Part shown: piece by piece, positions 26,569 to 35,804 of the stretch | Position numbering within the stretch: position 1 is the stretch's first letter | Layout of the letters: every line of letters begins with the position of its first letter | Source of the DNA: Alphaproteobacteria bacterium | Lineage (GTDB): Bacteria; Pseudomonadota; Alphaproteobacteria; Rhodospirillales; WMHbin7 | Direction: 5' to 3' | DNA: 64,000 nt | Assembly: GCA_015231795.1 (NCBI GenBank) | Contig: JADGAX010000003.1 | Coordinates: 248,001 to 312,000, forward strand | The notes under the pieces: model-generated | Told to the model about the DNA's origin: nothing | The model's input: the letters and a program-made list of their open reading frames with translations, nothing else | Databases searched by the model: none | Made by a program: the position numbers and the translations under genes

Positions 26569-27261
26569 ATGAATTTCTACGCGCCGCACGTTTTGGTCAT
26601 CGACGACGACGAGCGGCTGCGCGCCTTGTTGGGCAAGTTCCTGGCCGACCAGGGTTTTGCGGTCGGTCTGGCGGCGGACACCCGGGAAGCTCGCGCCCAG
26701 ATGTCGATGTTGTCCTTCGATCTTCTGGTTCTGGACCGCATGATGCCGGGCGAGGATGGTCTGGCTTTCGCCAAGTCGCTGCGCGCTGCCGGTCAATCCG
26801 TTCCGATCCTGATGCTGACCGCCATGAGCGAGGCCGAGCAGCGCATCGACGGCCTCGAGGGCGGGGCCGACGATTATTTGGCCAAGCCTTTCGAGCCTCG
26901 GGAACTGGTCTTGCGCATTCACAGCATCTTGAAGCGCGTGCCGAAGGAAACCGCCCCGGCGGCGCCCGAGCGTTTGAAGCTGGGGGGACTGGTCTATGAC
27001 TTGGCGCGCCAAGCCTTGATGCAAGGCGACGAGCCTGTCCATCTGACCACCGCCGAGGCCACGCTGCTTGGCGTCTTGGCGCAAACGCCTTCCCAGGTGC
27101 TGTCGCGCGAGGAACTGGCCGAGAAAACCGGCGTGGCCGGAAATCTGCGCACCGTGGACGTGCAAGTAACGCGCCTTCGCAAGAAGTTGATGGACGATGC
27201 TCAGCAGCCCCGATATCTGCAAACCGTGCGCGGGCGCGGCTATATCCTGAAGCCGGATTAA
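26569..27261 (+). CDS. OmpR-family response regulator (PetR-like)
   Basis: 230 residues. Receiver with D56 (LLVLDRMMPG), T82-region (LMLTAM), K105-region (LAKPFEPREL), and a C-terminal winged helix (LTTAEATLLGVLAQTPSQVLSREELAEKT, VDVQVTRLRKKLMDD, QTVRGRGYILKPD). GAGGAATTCC precedes the ATG. The kinase gene starts 4 bases after its stop, so they form a two-component pair. Confidence 0.95.
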   Translation: MNFYAPHVLVIDDDERLRALLGKFLADQGFAVGLAADTREARAQMSMLSFDLLVLDRMMPGEDGLAFAKSLRAAGQSVPILMLTAMSEAEQRIDGLEGGADDYLAKPFEPRELVLRIHSILKRVPKETAPAAPERLKLGGLVYDLARQALMQGDEPVHLTTAEATLLGVLAQTPSQVLSREELAEKTGVAGNLRTVDVQVTRLRKKLMDDAQQPRYLQTVRGRGYILKPD

Positions 27262-27265
27262 GCGC

Positions 27266-28606
27266 ATGGCCTCCCTTCATCCTTATCTGTGGCTGAAGTT
27301 GGGGTTGAAGCGGATTCTGCCGCGCGGCCTTCTGGGCCGCTCATTGCTGATCATCGTGGTGCCCCTGATCCTGGTGCAGGTGGTGGCGACGGTGGTTTTC
27401 TACGAACGCCATTGGGGAACGGTCACGCGCAGGCTGGCCCAGAATCTGGCTGGCGACATCGTGACCATTGTCGAACATATGCGGGCCTATCCCAGTGCCG
27501 GCGACCGTTCTTGGCTGTTCAATCTGGTCGATGACAGCATGGGGCTGACGCTGACCTTCGAGGAAGGCGGGGTCTTTCCAAACGCCCCTTTGAAGTCCAG
27601 CAACACCTTGTTCGAGGATGACCTGGAAGAAGCCCTTAGCAGCCAGTTGCAACGCCCTTTCCTGATTGATACGTCGCAAGAACGCTGGGTCGAGGTGCGC
27701 GTTCAGGTGCAAGACGGCGTGCTGCACATCTTCGCGCCGATCAAAAGGCTTGCCAGCTCGACCACCTACATCTTTCTGATCTGGATGGCGGGAACGGCGC
27801 TTCTGGTTTCCAGCATCGCCATCATCTTCATGCGCAATCAGGTGAAGTCGGTTCGCAGGCTGGCCGCCGCCGCCGACGCGCTGGGCAAGGGGCACGATGT
27901 TCCTTATCTGAAACCGGAAGGCGCCGCCGAAGTGCGCTTGGCCGCCATCGCCTTTGCCCGCATGCGCGACCGCATCAAGAGCCTGCTTGGCCATCGCACG
28001 GAAATGCTGGCGGGCGTTTCGCACGATCTGCGAACGCCCTTGACCCGCATGAAGCTGCAATTGGCCATGATGGGTGATGCCGATGGCGTGACCGATCTTA
28101 AAGCCGATCTCGACGAGATGGGGCGCATGATCGAAGGCTATCTGGCCTTTGCCAGGGGCGAGGGCGGCGAGTTGCCGGTCAAGGTCGAATTGGCCCGGCT
28201 TCTCGACGAAGTGGTGGGCGGCTTCAAGCGCCAGGGAACGGCCATCGACCTGCATATCGAAGGCGACATGGCCCTGATGTTGCGGCCCGACGCCATTCGC
28301 CGCTGCCTCAACAATCTGATCGGCAACGCCACGCGCCATGCCGGGCATATCTGGGTGCGGGCGGGGCTGCGCGAGACGGGGGTGGAAATCCTGATCGACG
28401 ACGACGGCCCAGGGATTGCCGCCGAGATGCGCGAGGAGGTTTTCCGTCCCTTCTATCGCATCGAAACTTCACGCAACAAGAAGACCGGCGGGGTGGGGCT
28501 GGGGCTGACCATCGCCAGGGACATCGTGCGCAGCCATGGCGGCGACATCAGGCTCGAGGACAATCCATCGGGCGGCCTTCGCGTGCGGATTGCCCTGCCG
28601 CTGTGA
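27266..28606 (+). CDS. EnvZ-like sensor histidine kinase
   Basis: 446 residues. TM1 at about 24-45 and TM2 at about 167-188 enclose a periplasmic domain of some 120 residues. A HAMP linker (MRNQVKSVRRLAAAADALGKG) leads to HisKA with H253 (AGVSHDLRTPLTRMK) and a HATPase (NLIGNATRH, DDDGPGI, GGVGLGLTIARDI). It pairs with the OmpR-type regulator immediately upstream. The signal is unknown. Confidence 0.94.
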   Translation: MASLHPYLWLKLGLKRILPRGLLGRSLLIIVVPLILVQVVATVVFYERHWGTVTRRLAQNLAGDIVTIVEHMRAYPSAGDRSWLFNLVDDSMGLTLTFEEGGVFPNAPLKSSNTLFEDDLEEALSSQLQRPFLIDTSQERWVEVRVQVQDGVLHIFAPIKRLASSTTYIFLIWMAGTALLVSSIAIIFMRNQVKSVRRLAAAADALGKGHDVPYLKPEGAAEVRLAAIAFARMRDRIKSLLGHRTEMLAGVSHDLRTPLTRMKLQLAMMGDADGVTDLKADLDEMGRMIEGYLAFARGEGGELPVKVELARLLDEVVGGFKRQGTAIDLHIEGDMALMLRPDAIRRCLNNLIGNATRHAGHIWVRAGLRETGVEILIDDDGPGIAAEMREEVFRPFYRIETSRNKKTGGVGLGLTIARDIVRSHGGDIRLEDNPSGGLRVRIALPL

Positions 28607-28607
28607 A

Positions 28608-29045
28608 TTACGGTTTTGGCCGCGTATAGACGAAGGCGTCGTACATGCCTTCGTAAAGGCTCAAATAGACGAGTTTGCCGTCTTGCGTCGCCAACCAGAA
28701 GATGGCGGACTCCTCGCAATCGCTGCGGAAGGCCTGAATTTTCTCGGCCAGTTTCCAGCCTTCCCGCGCTAAGGGGATGCCCGCGTCTTGAATGTCGGAA
28801 CGCTTGATGGTGGCGCGCCCGAACTCGTAACGTTCCAGCGCGCCAATGTCGCAATGTTCCTTGTTCCAGATCAGCCGCTGATCGCCCTTGGAGAACTCGA
28901 CGCGGTCAGGGTGAAAGCGCACCTCAAGCCCGTCTTCGCGAAGCCAGACGCCCTCGAACCATTTGCCCATTGGGGGCTTGTCCGCAGCCTGCAAGAGCGA
29001 GGCGCTTGCCAGCAGAAGCAGGACCGCCAGAAGCCAGCGGATCAT
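28608..29045 (-). CDS. Secreted hypothetical protein
   Basis: 145 residues with a signal peptide (MIRWLLAVLLLLASASLLQA, cleavage near 20) and a mature beta-rich domain with two Cys (EHCDIG, RSDCEES) that could form a disulfide. Its ATG overlaps the queC stop by 4 bases (ATGA), so it is translated with queC. It converges with the sensor kinase gene. No family recognised; periplasmic location expected. Confidence 0.8.
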   Translation of the reverse strand: MIRWLLAVLLLLASASLLQAADKPPMGKWFEGVWLREDGLEVRFHPDRVEFSKGDQRLIWNKEHCDIGALERYEFGRATIKRSDIQDAGIPLAREGWKLAEKIQAFRSDCEESAIFWLATQDGKLVYLSLYEGMYDAFVYTRPKP

Positions 29046-29773
29046 GTCAGAGCCGGGTCGGCAAGGCTGGCTTCAGAAAAGCCCTTGGCGCGCAGAAGGC
29101 AACTGTCGCAAACGCCGCATGGGGTTGCGCCCCCGGCGTAGCAGCTCCAGGTCAAATGCAAGGGAGCGTTCAAACGATTGGCCAAGCGCACGATGTCGGC
29201 CTTTGACAGATCGATCAGCGGCGTCAGCAGGTCGAAGTCCACGCCATATTGCGTATAGAGCTTGGCCCCTAGATTCAGCATTTGCTTGGCGGCTGCGTAG
29301 AATTCCGGTCGGCAGTCGGGATAGCCGGAATAGTCCAGCGCATTGGCGGCAATGACGATCCCAGCTTTCAATGACCGGGGGGCGCACTTCTCCGTCTCGA
29401 TCAGCCTCAGCGCCCAGCTTTCCAGGGTGGCGGCGGCCAGGGTCAGGAAAACGCTGTTGCGCAGGGGAACATAGGTAATTGGAATGTCGCCGTTCGCCAT
29501 CTCTTCGACGGCGCGGCCCTCGGGCAGGGCGTGCAGGGCGCCGCCGGTCAGGGCGGAATGCTGGGCCAGACTCGCGAAAAAGCGGGCGTCGGCGCTTTGG
29601 TGGGGGACGTTCAGGGCCTCTGCCACGGCCTTGGCCGAAAGCAGTTCGCGTCGGTGCCCCTGGCCGTAATCGATGGACAGGGCCTTCGTTTCCCAGCCTT
29701 CGGACAGAACCCAGGATGCGGCGGTCGTCGAATCAAGGCCGCCCGAGAGCAGAACGACCGCCAGCTTCCGCAT
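29042..29773 (-). CDS. queC: 7-cyano-7-deazaguanine synthase
   Basis: 243 residues. ATP-pyrophosphatase loop LSGGLDSTT at 9-17, SIDYGQGHRRELL, YVPLRNSVFLTLAAA, and a C-terminal zinc site SCYAGGATPCGVCDSC. It turns carboxy-deazaguanine into preQ0 in queuosine synthesis, using ATP and ammonia. The gene upstream (3 bases away) encodes a YhhQ-type queuosine precursor transporter, so the pair covers both synthesis and salvage. Confidence 0.95.
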   Translation of the reverse strand: MRKLAVVLLSGGLDSTTAASWVLSEGWETKALSIDYGQGHRRELLSAKAVAEALNVPHQSADARFFASLAQHSALTGGALHALPEGRAVEEMANGDIPITYVPLRNSVFLTLAAATLESWALRLIETEKCAPRSLKAGIVIAANALDYSGYPDCRPEFYAAAKQMLNLGAKLYTQYGVDFDLLTPLIDLSKADIVRLANRLNAPLHLTWSCYAGGATPCGVCDSCLLRAKGFSEASLADPALT

Positions 29774-29776
29774 CGA

Positions 29777-30265
29777 TCAAATAGCCTGCTGGCGATGGCG
29801 CCGGTACAGCCACAACAGGGCCACGGCGGCAATGGTCATCCACAACTTGCCCACCACCTGACCTTGCAAGTAAGCGATGCTGCCGAAGGCCAGCCACAAG
29901 AACAGGGCGCTGTCGGCCACCAAACCGACCAGATTGGAAATCGTGACCGCCATCATCCAGTTGCGCTTCCTGAGCGGCGTGTAAACGGCGAAATCGAGCA
30001 ATTCGGAAACCAGGAAGGCCGCGCCGCTGGCCAGGGCGAATTTCGGCTCGATCGCATAGGAAAGGGCGGCGCCCGCCAGAATGGCGCCAATCGTCCAATT
30101 GCGCCCCAGCTTGTCTTGCACCAGATCGCGAAGCGTGAAGGCGAGGCCTGCAAAATAGACGCCCGCGGGCGCCATCAGGCCGAAGCCAACCGGCACCAGA
30201 TGGAAGGTCTGGATGGCCCAGTTGGCAAGGAAAATGACGGCGATATAGGCGATAAGCGCAAGCAT
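29777..30265 (-). CDS. Queuosine precursor transporter (VUT/YhhQ family)
   Basis: 162 residues, about five membrane helices, with family residues VPVGFGLMAPAGVYFAGLAFTLRDLVQDKLGR and SNLVGLVADSALFLWLAFG. The first ATG at 30265 gives the normal length; a longer frame reaches back to 30361 but lacks a ribosome site. It imports preQ0 or preQ1 across the inner membrane. It lies 3 bases upstream of queC. I looked for a preQ1 riboswitch in the leader and saw none. Confidence 0.88.
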   Translation of the reverse strand: MLALIAYIAVIFLANWAIQTFHLVPVGFGLMAPAGVYFAGLAFTLRDLVQDKLGRNWTIGAILAGAALSYAIEPKFALASGAAFLVSELLDFAVYTPLRKRNWMMAVTISNLVGLVADSALFLWLAFGSIAYLQGQVVGKLWMTIAAVALLWLYRRHRQQAI

Positions 30266-30375
30266 GGGGCGTAAACCTTGGAATTGGGAAAGGCGAGAGA
30301 TTAGCCAAGAAGCCAGGGTTTGCAAGGAATTTACAAATATCGGGCTGGCAGAAAAATCCAACCTATTGTAGTGTA

Positions 30376-32841
30376 ATGCGAATTCTTGCCTTGCGGGGGA
30401 TGGCCGTGTTCGAGGCCCAAGGCGTATACATCGCTTTCCTGTTGCTTCTGGTTGCCTTGTCGGCGATCTGGGCGCTCGCTTGGTGGTTCACAAGGCGAAC
30501 CCTGGAACTTGCCCGCCAGGGCGAGGAACGATACCGCAGCATCTTCACGGGGACATCGGTCGGCATCGTTCTGATCGATGCCGATGGCCGCATGCTTGAA
30601 TTCAACCAAGCCTGGGCGCTGACGCTTGGCTACGAGGCAGAGACGTTGCGCAAAATGAAATGGCAAGACATTCCAGCACCCGCCGAGCGCGTCGCCAATT
30701 GGGCGGCTGTCGAAAGGCTGCTGAAGGGCGAGTTGCAGCGCCTGGAATTGGAGATGAGCTTCCATCATCATGACGGCTCGCTGCGCTGGGCCGATCTGAA
30801 TTTGTCGCGGGTGGCGGATGTCGGCGGTCGGACCCGGGTGCTGTGCGCCGCTCTCGACATCACCTCAAGGCGCAAGAGCGAAGAGGAGTTGAAGCAAAGC
30901 CAGGAACGTCTGGCGCATCAACTGAAGTTTCAAGAGTTGCTGCTCGATTCCATTCCGCTTCCGGTTTTCGTCAAGGACTCTTCTGGCCGCTATATCGCCC
31001 TCAACCAGGCTTTTTGCCGTTTCCTTGGCAAGGATGGCGGGGAAATACGTGGCCGCACGGTCTATGAGATCGCCCCCAGCGATCTGGCCCGCGTCTATCA
31101 TCAGGCAGATCTCGATCTGATGCAGCGCGGCGGAAAGCAGGTCTACGAAACTTCGGTCGAGACCAAGGAAGAAGGTCGGCGTCAAGTCATGTTTCACAAG
31201 GCGGTGTTTACCCTTCCCGACGGCAAGGTGGGCGGCATCATCGGCCTTGTGCTGGACATTACCGATCGAAAAGCCCTTGAGGAAAAACTGTCCTTGGCCA
31301 AGGAAAGAGCCGAATCGTCGGTTCGGTCGCGCACCGAGTTCCTGGCCGTGATGAGCCATGAGATCAGAACCCCAATGAACGGCTTGATGGGCATGATCCA
31401 GCTTCTGGAAAGTTCGGAACTGTCGCCGCGCCAACAAAACTTCATCAGAATCATGCGCGGCTCTTGCGAGGCGCTGCTGGCCCTTCTGGACGACATTCTC
31501 GACGCCACCAAGCTCGATACTGGTCATTTCGTCTTCGAACGCATCGATTTCGACCTGAAGCACTTGGTCGAAAACCTGGGGCAGTTGATGTCGGTTCGCG
31601 CCGAGGAAAAGGGGCTGACCTTTGGCGTCGAGATTCCGCCAGCCATCGGCTGGGTCAAGGGCGATCCCGGGCGGCTGCGCCAAATCTTGCTGAACTTGGT
31701 TGGCAATGCGGTCAAATTCACGCAGAGCGGCGGCGTGAAAATCAAGTTGGAAGTACCCGAGGAATCGGACGGCAATCAGATGATTCGCTTTTCCGTGATC
31801 GACACGGGAATTGGCATTCCCGAGGCCAGCCTGAAATCCATTTTCGCCCCCTTTACGCAGGCAGACTCCTCCATCGCTCGGCGCTTTGGCGGCACGGGGC
31901 TGGGGCTGGCGATCGCCAAGCGGCTGGTCGAAGGCATGGGTGGCGTGATTGGCGCTTCCAGCAGACCGGGCGAAGGCAGCGTCTTTCATTTCATGCTGCC
32001 CTTCTTGACGGGTGAGCCGGGGCAGGCCGAGACGTCCATAGCTAGGCGATTGCCGACCGGCCTTGCGGTCATGGTGGTCGATGACGTCGAGATCAATCGT
32101 CTGGTTGCCGGGGGATTGCTGGAACTTGACGGCCACAAGGTGATTCATGCCGCTTCCGGCGAAGAAGCCCTGGCCAAGCTGGTTGGCCAGCCGGTTGATG
32201 TCGTTTTCATGGACCTCTTGATGCCGGAAATGGACGGTTATGAAACCGCCAGGAGAATCCGGGCATTGCCCGTCGATCAGTTGGCACGATTGCCCATTCT
32301 CGCCATGACGGCCAATGTCCATCATTCGGATCGCGAACGGGCCGAGGCGGCGGGCATGAACGGCTTTCTGCCCAAGCCCCTCAATCTCAATGACATTCGC
32401 GCGACATTAAGTTCGTTGTCGGCAGGGGGGGGAGGGGCTAGGCCCATGGGCGCTCCCGACCAGACGAGCCTTGAGGCGGCGTCTTTGCTTGACCAGGAAA
32501 AGCTGGCTCTTTGGTTCAGCACCTTCGGCGCCGACAAGCTGAAAGAGCTGATCGGCACCTATCGCACGAGTTCGGCCGATAATTTTCGAGGCCTGAGCGC
32601 CGCCCTGGACGCCAAGGACGTTTCGCAGGTTGGACGAGTCGCCCACAAGATCGCGGGTGCGGCTGCCAATCTGGGATTTTCTGCTCTGTACCGACAAGGA
32701 ATCAGCGCGGAGAACGCCGCCAAGGGAGGGCAGGATGCAGAAGCGCTGCATCTGGCCCAGGCCATGGCGGACATTCAGGCTCAGTCCTGGCAGGCGCTGG
32801 AACTCTGGCTGGCCAAGGCGCAGAGCGAGGGTCAGGGGTAA
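30376..32841 (+). CDS. Hybrid histidine kinase, TM-PAS-PAS-HisKA-HATPase-REC-HPt
   Basis: 821 residues. One membrane helix (about 18-37), PAS 1 (50-165), PAS 2 (180-298), HisKA with H328 (VMSHEIRTPMNG), HATPase (NAVKF, DTGIGI, GGTGLGLAIAKR), a receiver with D613 (FMDLLMPEMDG) and an HPt with H757 (VAHKIAGAAANLGF). A separate downstream regulator must receive the phosphate; none is adjacent. The ATG at 30376 lacks a clear ribosome site, so the start is tentative. Divergent from the transporter gene. Confidence 0.92.
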   Translation: MRILALRGMAVFEAQGVYIAFLLLLVALSAIWALAWWFTRRTLELARQGEERYRSIFTGTSVGIVLIDADGRMLEFNQAWALTLGYEAETLRKMKWQDIPAPAERVANWAAVERLLKGELQRLELEMSFHHHDGSLRWADLNLSRVADVGGRTRVLCAALDITSRRKSEEELKQSQERLAHQLKFQELLLDSIPLPVFVKDSSGRYIALNQAFCRFLGKDGGEIRGRTVYEIAPSDLARVYHQADLDLMQRGGKQVYETSVETKEEGRRQVMFHKAVFTLPDGKVGGIIGLVLDITDRKALEEKLSLAKERAESSVRSRTEFLAVMSHEIRTPMNGLMGMIQLLESSELSPRQQNFIRIMRGSCEALLALLDDILDATKLDTGHFVFERIDFDLKHLVENLGQLMSVRAEEKGLTFGVEIPPAIGWVKGDPGRLRQILLNLVGNAVKFTQSGGVKIKLEVPEESDGNQMIRFSVIDTGIGIPEASLKSIFAPFTQADSSIARRFGGTGLGLAIAKRLVEGMGGVIGASSRPGEGSVFHFMLPFLTGEPGQAETSIARRLPTGLAVMVVDDVEINRLVAGGLLELDGHKVIHAASGEEALAKLVGQPVDVVFMDLLMPEMDGYETARRIRALPVDQLARLPILAMTANVHHSDRERAEAAGMNGFLPKPLNLNDIRATLSSLSAGGGGARPMGAPDQTSLEAASLLDQEKLALWFSTFGADKLKELIGTYRTSSADNFRGLSAALDAKDVSQVGRVAHKIAGAAANLGFSALYRQGISAENAAKGGQDAEALHLAQAMADIQAQSWQALELWLAKAQSEGQG

Positions 32842-32882
32842 CGCTTGCCTTTCTGATCCAAGGCGGGCACCCTCATGCCAAG

Positions 32883-35204
32883 ATGACCGATTCCGATATC
32901 CTTTCTCCGCTCGTTCTGGCCTTGGCCGCTGGGCTGATGGTTGCTGTGGCCGCGTTGGCCCTGCTGGCCCGCAGGCGGGTCGAGACGGATCTGGCGCTGG
33001 AAAGCAACAACGAGAAAACCGCCTGCCTCACCGAGATGCTAAATTTCTCGCCCAACGGATTTTACCGCTGGGACGCCGACGGCGGGCAGGTTTGCTCCAG
33101 GCGCTTGGCCATCATGCTGGGCCTGCGCGCAGGCACGCAGACCTTGTTCGAGGAACTGGTGCAGTATTTCGGCCCTTCGGATCAGGCCGCCCTTTTGGCG
33201 GGCGTTGCCGGGTTGCGCCGTGAAGGCGCTGGATTCGCGCAAGAAGCCGTTCTGCTGGACCCCGTCAGGCGCGTGCGATTTACCGGCCAGCGGATTTCGG
33301 ACGCTTCCGATCGATGGCTGGCCGATGTGCTGTGGGTCGAGGACATCACTCAGAACACGGAGACGTTGGACCGCCTGAGTTCTGAAACCTTCGTCCTGCT
33401 GACCGAGCGCGACCGGCTGCGCGCCGTTCTGAACGCCATGACCATTCCCGTCTGGCTTCGAGATGCCGATCTGCAACTGGTCTGGTGCAACCGGGCCTAT
33501 GCGCAGGCGGTGGACGCCATTTCGCCCGCTCAGGCGGTGGCCAGCCAGAATGAACTGATGCAAGACGGTTCCGCGCTGGCCGAGACGGTGCGTGCGGAAA
33601 ACCGCATGATGACCCAAGCGCGCCATCTGGTGGTGGATGGTCAGCGCCGCCTGTTCGAGATTTCCGAAATTCCCCTGGCGGGCGGCATGGCGGGTTACGC
33701 CCAGGACATGACCCGCCTTGAAGAGGCGCATGATTCCTTGTCGCGCCATATCGCCGCTCATGGCGAGGTGCTGGAACGTCTGACGCCCGCCATCGCCATT
33801 CACGGCCCCGATACCCGCTTGGCCTTCTTCAACGACGCCTATGTGCATCTTTGGCGCCTTGATCGCGCCTGGCTGTCGCAGGGACCGGCCTATGTTGAAA
33901 TCCTAGACTATCTGCGCGAACGGCGTCTGTTGCCCGAGCAGGCCGATTTCCCGGCCTTCAAGGAAAGCGAGCTGAAGCGCTTTACCGGACTGATGGAAGC
34001 CGCCGAGGACATCGTGCATCTGCCCGACGGCACCACGCTAAGGCGCTTGATCGCGCCGCATCCTTTGGGCGGCCTGTTGTTCACCTATGAAAACGTCACG
34101 GACAAGCTGGCCCTGGAACGGTTGTACAACACCATGATCGCCGTGCATCGCCAAACACTCGACCATCTGCACGAAGCGGTGGCGGTGTTCGGCGGCGACG
34201 GACGCTTGAAGCTGTTCAATCAGGCGCTGGTGCGGCTGTGGGGTCTCGACAACGCCGTGCTGATGAGCCAGCCTCATGCCAGTTGGCTGTTCGAGATACA
34301 GCGCTCGCATGTCGAACAGAAATCTTGGGATGGTCTGAAGCGCAGCTATGAGCGCTTGTTGGCCGAACGTCCATCCGAGGTCATGCGTCTGGAGCGTCTT
34401 GACGGCTTGGTGCTTGATCAGGCCAGTCTGCCGCTGCCCGATGGCGGGCTGCTGGTCACTTGGTACGACGTAACCGATTCGGCGCGCGTGCAGAAGGCCT
34501 TGATCGAACGAGGTCAGGCTCTGGAAGCAGCCAATCGTTTAGGCGCCGAGTTCGTGGCCAGCGTGGCGGCCGAGTTGAAGGCGCCGCTGGAAGCTGCTGT
34601 TGGGCATGCCGACATTCTGGCCAACGCCTATTACGGCGATCTGAATTCGCGCCAAGCCGAACATGTGAAGGGCGTTCTTGAATCGTCGCGTCTGGCCTAT
34701 GAACTGGTCGATGCGATGGTCGAACTGGCCACCCTGGAAGCCGGTCGCCTGACCCTGTCTATCGACACTTTGGACATCACCGTCTTGTTGTCGGGCGTGT
34801 TGGCTCTAACCCGCGAAGCGGTCAAGGCCAAGGCGCTGACGCTCAATTACGATTGCCCGCCCGATATCGGCTGGATGGTGGGCGACGCCAAGCGATTAAA
34901 ACAGGCTTTGTACAATCTGGTCAGCAACGCGGTGAAGTTCACGCCTGAGGGCGGGCAGATCACGCTGGCCGCCAGCCGACAGGGCAAGGACGTCGCCTTT
35001 ACGGTGGCCGACACGGGGGCGGGAATTACCGGGGCCGATCAGGCGGCGCTGGAAGGAACGCTTGAGGCCGGAAAGCCCGGCAAGGGCGGCGGCATTGGGT
35101 TGGTGCTGGTCAAGCGCTTCGTGGAATTGCATGGCGGGCGCATTGAAATCGCCTCGGCCAGTGGTGAAGGGACCACGGTCACTCTGTATCTGCCCGCAGG
35201 CTGA
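32883..35204 (+). CDS. DivL-like sensor kinase without phosphoacceptor His
   Basis: 773 residues. One N-terminal membrane helix (8-29), four PAS-like domains (about 50-155, 180-280, 295-405, 420-530), a DHp-like region and a HATPase (YNLVSNAVKFT, ADTGAGI, GGGIGLVLVKRF). At the H-box the usual S-H-E-L-R-T-P-L reads A-A-E-L-K-A-P-L (residues 562-569), so the phosphoacceptor is Ala563. Caulobacter DivL has a similar length, one TM, several PAS domains and Tyr in this place, and acts by protein-protein contact in the DivK-CckA-CtrA pathway. I read this as a DivL-like cell-cycle pseudokinase; the assignment rests on architecture. It lies 41 bases after the hybrid kinase gene. Confidence 0.85.
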   Translation: MTDSDILSPLVLALAAGLMVAVAALALLARRRVETDLALESNNEKTACLTEMLNFSPNGFYRWDADGGQVCSRRLAIMLGLRAGTQTLFEELVQYFGPSDQAALLAGVAGLRREGAGFAQEAVLLDPVRRVRFTGQRISDASDRWLADVLWVEDITQNTETLDRLSSETFVLLTERDRLRAVLNAMTIPVWLRDADLQLVWCNRAYAQAVDAISPAQAVASQNELMQDGSALAETVRAENRMMTQARHLVVDGQRRLFEISEIPLAGGMAGYAQDMTRLEEAHDSLSRHIAAHGEVLERLTPAIAIHGPDTRLAFFNDAYVHLWRLDRAWLSQGPAYVEILDYLRERRLLPEQADFPAFKESELKRFTGLMEAAEDIVHLPDGTTLRRLIAPHPLGGLLFTYENVTDKLALERLYNTMIAVHRQTLDHLHEAVAVFGGDGRLKLFNQALVRLWGLDNAVLMSQPHASWLFEIQRSHVEQKSWDGLKRSYERLLAERPSEVMRLERLDGLVLDQASLPLPDGGLLVTWYDVTDSARVQKALIERGQALEAANRLGAEFVASVAAELKAPLEAAVGHADILANAYYGDLNSRQAEHVKGVLESSRLAYELVDAMVELATLEAGRLTLSIDTLDITVLLSGVLALTREAVKAKALTLNYDCPPDIGWMVGDAKRLKQALYNLVSNAVKFTPEGGQITLAASRQGKDVAFTVADTGAGITGADQAALEGTLEAGKPGKGGGIGLVLVKRFVELHGGRIEIASASGEGTTVTLYLPAG

Positions 35205-35216
35205 ACCCGCGGGCAG
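35190..35216. terminator. Weak hairpin between convergent genes
   Basis: CTGCCCGC (35190-35197) pairs with GCGGGCAG (35209-35216) across the kinase stop codon. No T-tract follows on either strand, so it may be a Rho-dependent stop or simply a stem between convergent genes. Confidence 0.3.
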
Positions 35217-35225
35217 GCTGAAGAG

Positions 35226-35726
35226 TCAGGCGACTTCGGCGAATTTCTCGCCCTTGATCTTGCAGACTGGGCATTCGTCGGGCGCTTCGCCGATGACGGT
35301 ATGTCCGCAGACCGGACAGACGCGAATGGCGCTGACAAGAAGATCCTTACCTGCCTTCGCCGCTTCCAGCGCCTGCTTGAACAGTCCGAAATGGACCTTC
35401 TCAACCTCAAGGGCATAGGTCATCGACCGTTCCGCCCGCTTGTGGCCCTCCGCCTTGGCCTCGGCCAGCATCGGTGGATACATGTGGGTGAATTCATGTT
35501 CTTCGCCTGCAATGGCGTCTTCCAGATTGGCCACCGTCTCCTTGACTCCGTCCATGGCGCGCAGATGGCTGTGGGCGTGGATGGTTTCGGCGGCGGCAAC
35601 GGCGCGGAACAGTTTGGCCACCATGGCCAGCCCGTCGCGGGCCGCCTGCTCGCCATAGGCCAGATATTTGCGATTGGCTTGGCTTTCCCCGGCAAAGGCT
35701 TCCTTCAGATTGTCCTGCGTGCTCAT
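35226..35726 (-). CDS. Rubrerythrin
   Basis: 166 residues. The N-terminal ferritin-like di-iron domain has E-x-x-H style motifs (AFAGESQANRKYLAYGE, AETIHAHSH, GEEHEFTHMYPP, EVEKVHFGLFKQAL); the C-terminal rubredoxin-like domain has CPVCGHTV and CPVCKIKG. It reduces hydrogen peroxide with electrons from a rubredoxin/NADH route in microaerobic or anaerobic cells. Ends close to the DivL-like gene (convergent). It is a single gene, with HU upstream separated by a terminator. Confidence 0.95.
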   Translation of the reverse strand: MSTQDNLKEAFAGESQANRKYLAYGEQAARDGLAMVAKLFRAVAAAETIHAHSHLRAMDGVKETVANLEDAIAGEEHEFTHMYPPMLAEAKAEGHKRAERSMTYALEVEKVHFGLFKQALEAAKAGKDLLVSAIRVCPVCGHTVIGEAPDECPVCKIKGEKFAEVA

Positions 35727-35750
35727 TTTGTTTTCCCTTGTTGGAGGCCC

Positions 35751-35782
35751 AAAAAAAAGGCGACGCCTGGGCGCCGCCTTCT
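35751..35782 (-). terminator. Rho-independent terminator of the HU gene
   Basis: On the minus strand AAGGCGGCG pairs with CGTCGCCTT over a 6-base loop, then TTTTTTTT. It lies about 23 bases beyond the HU stop and just upstream of the rubrerythrin start. Confidence 0.9.
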
Positions 35783-35804
35783 TTTCGTCAATGAAGCGAA
35801 GAAA

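Noticed and set aside
29774-30375. preQ1 riboswitch before the queuosine genes
   Set aside because: The leader of the transporter gene shows no C-rich loop and A-tail pattern of the preQ1 motif.
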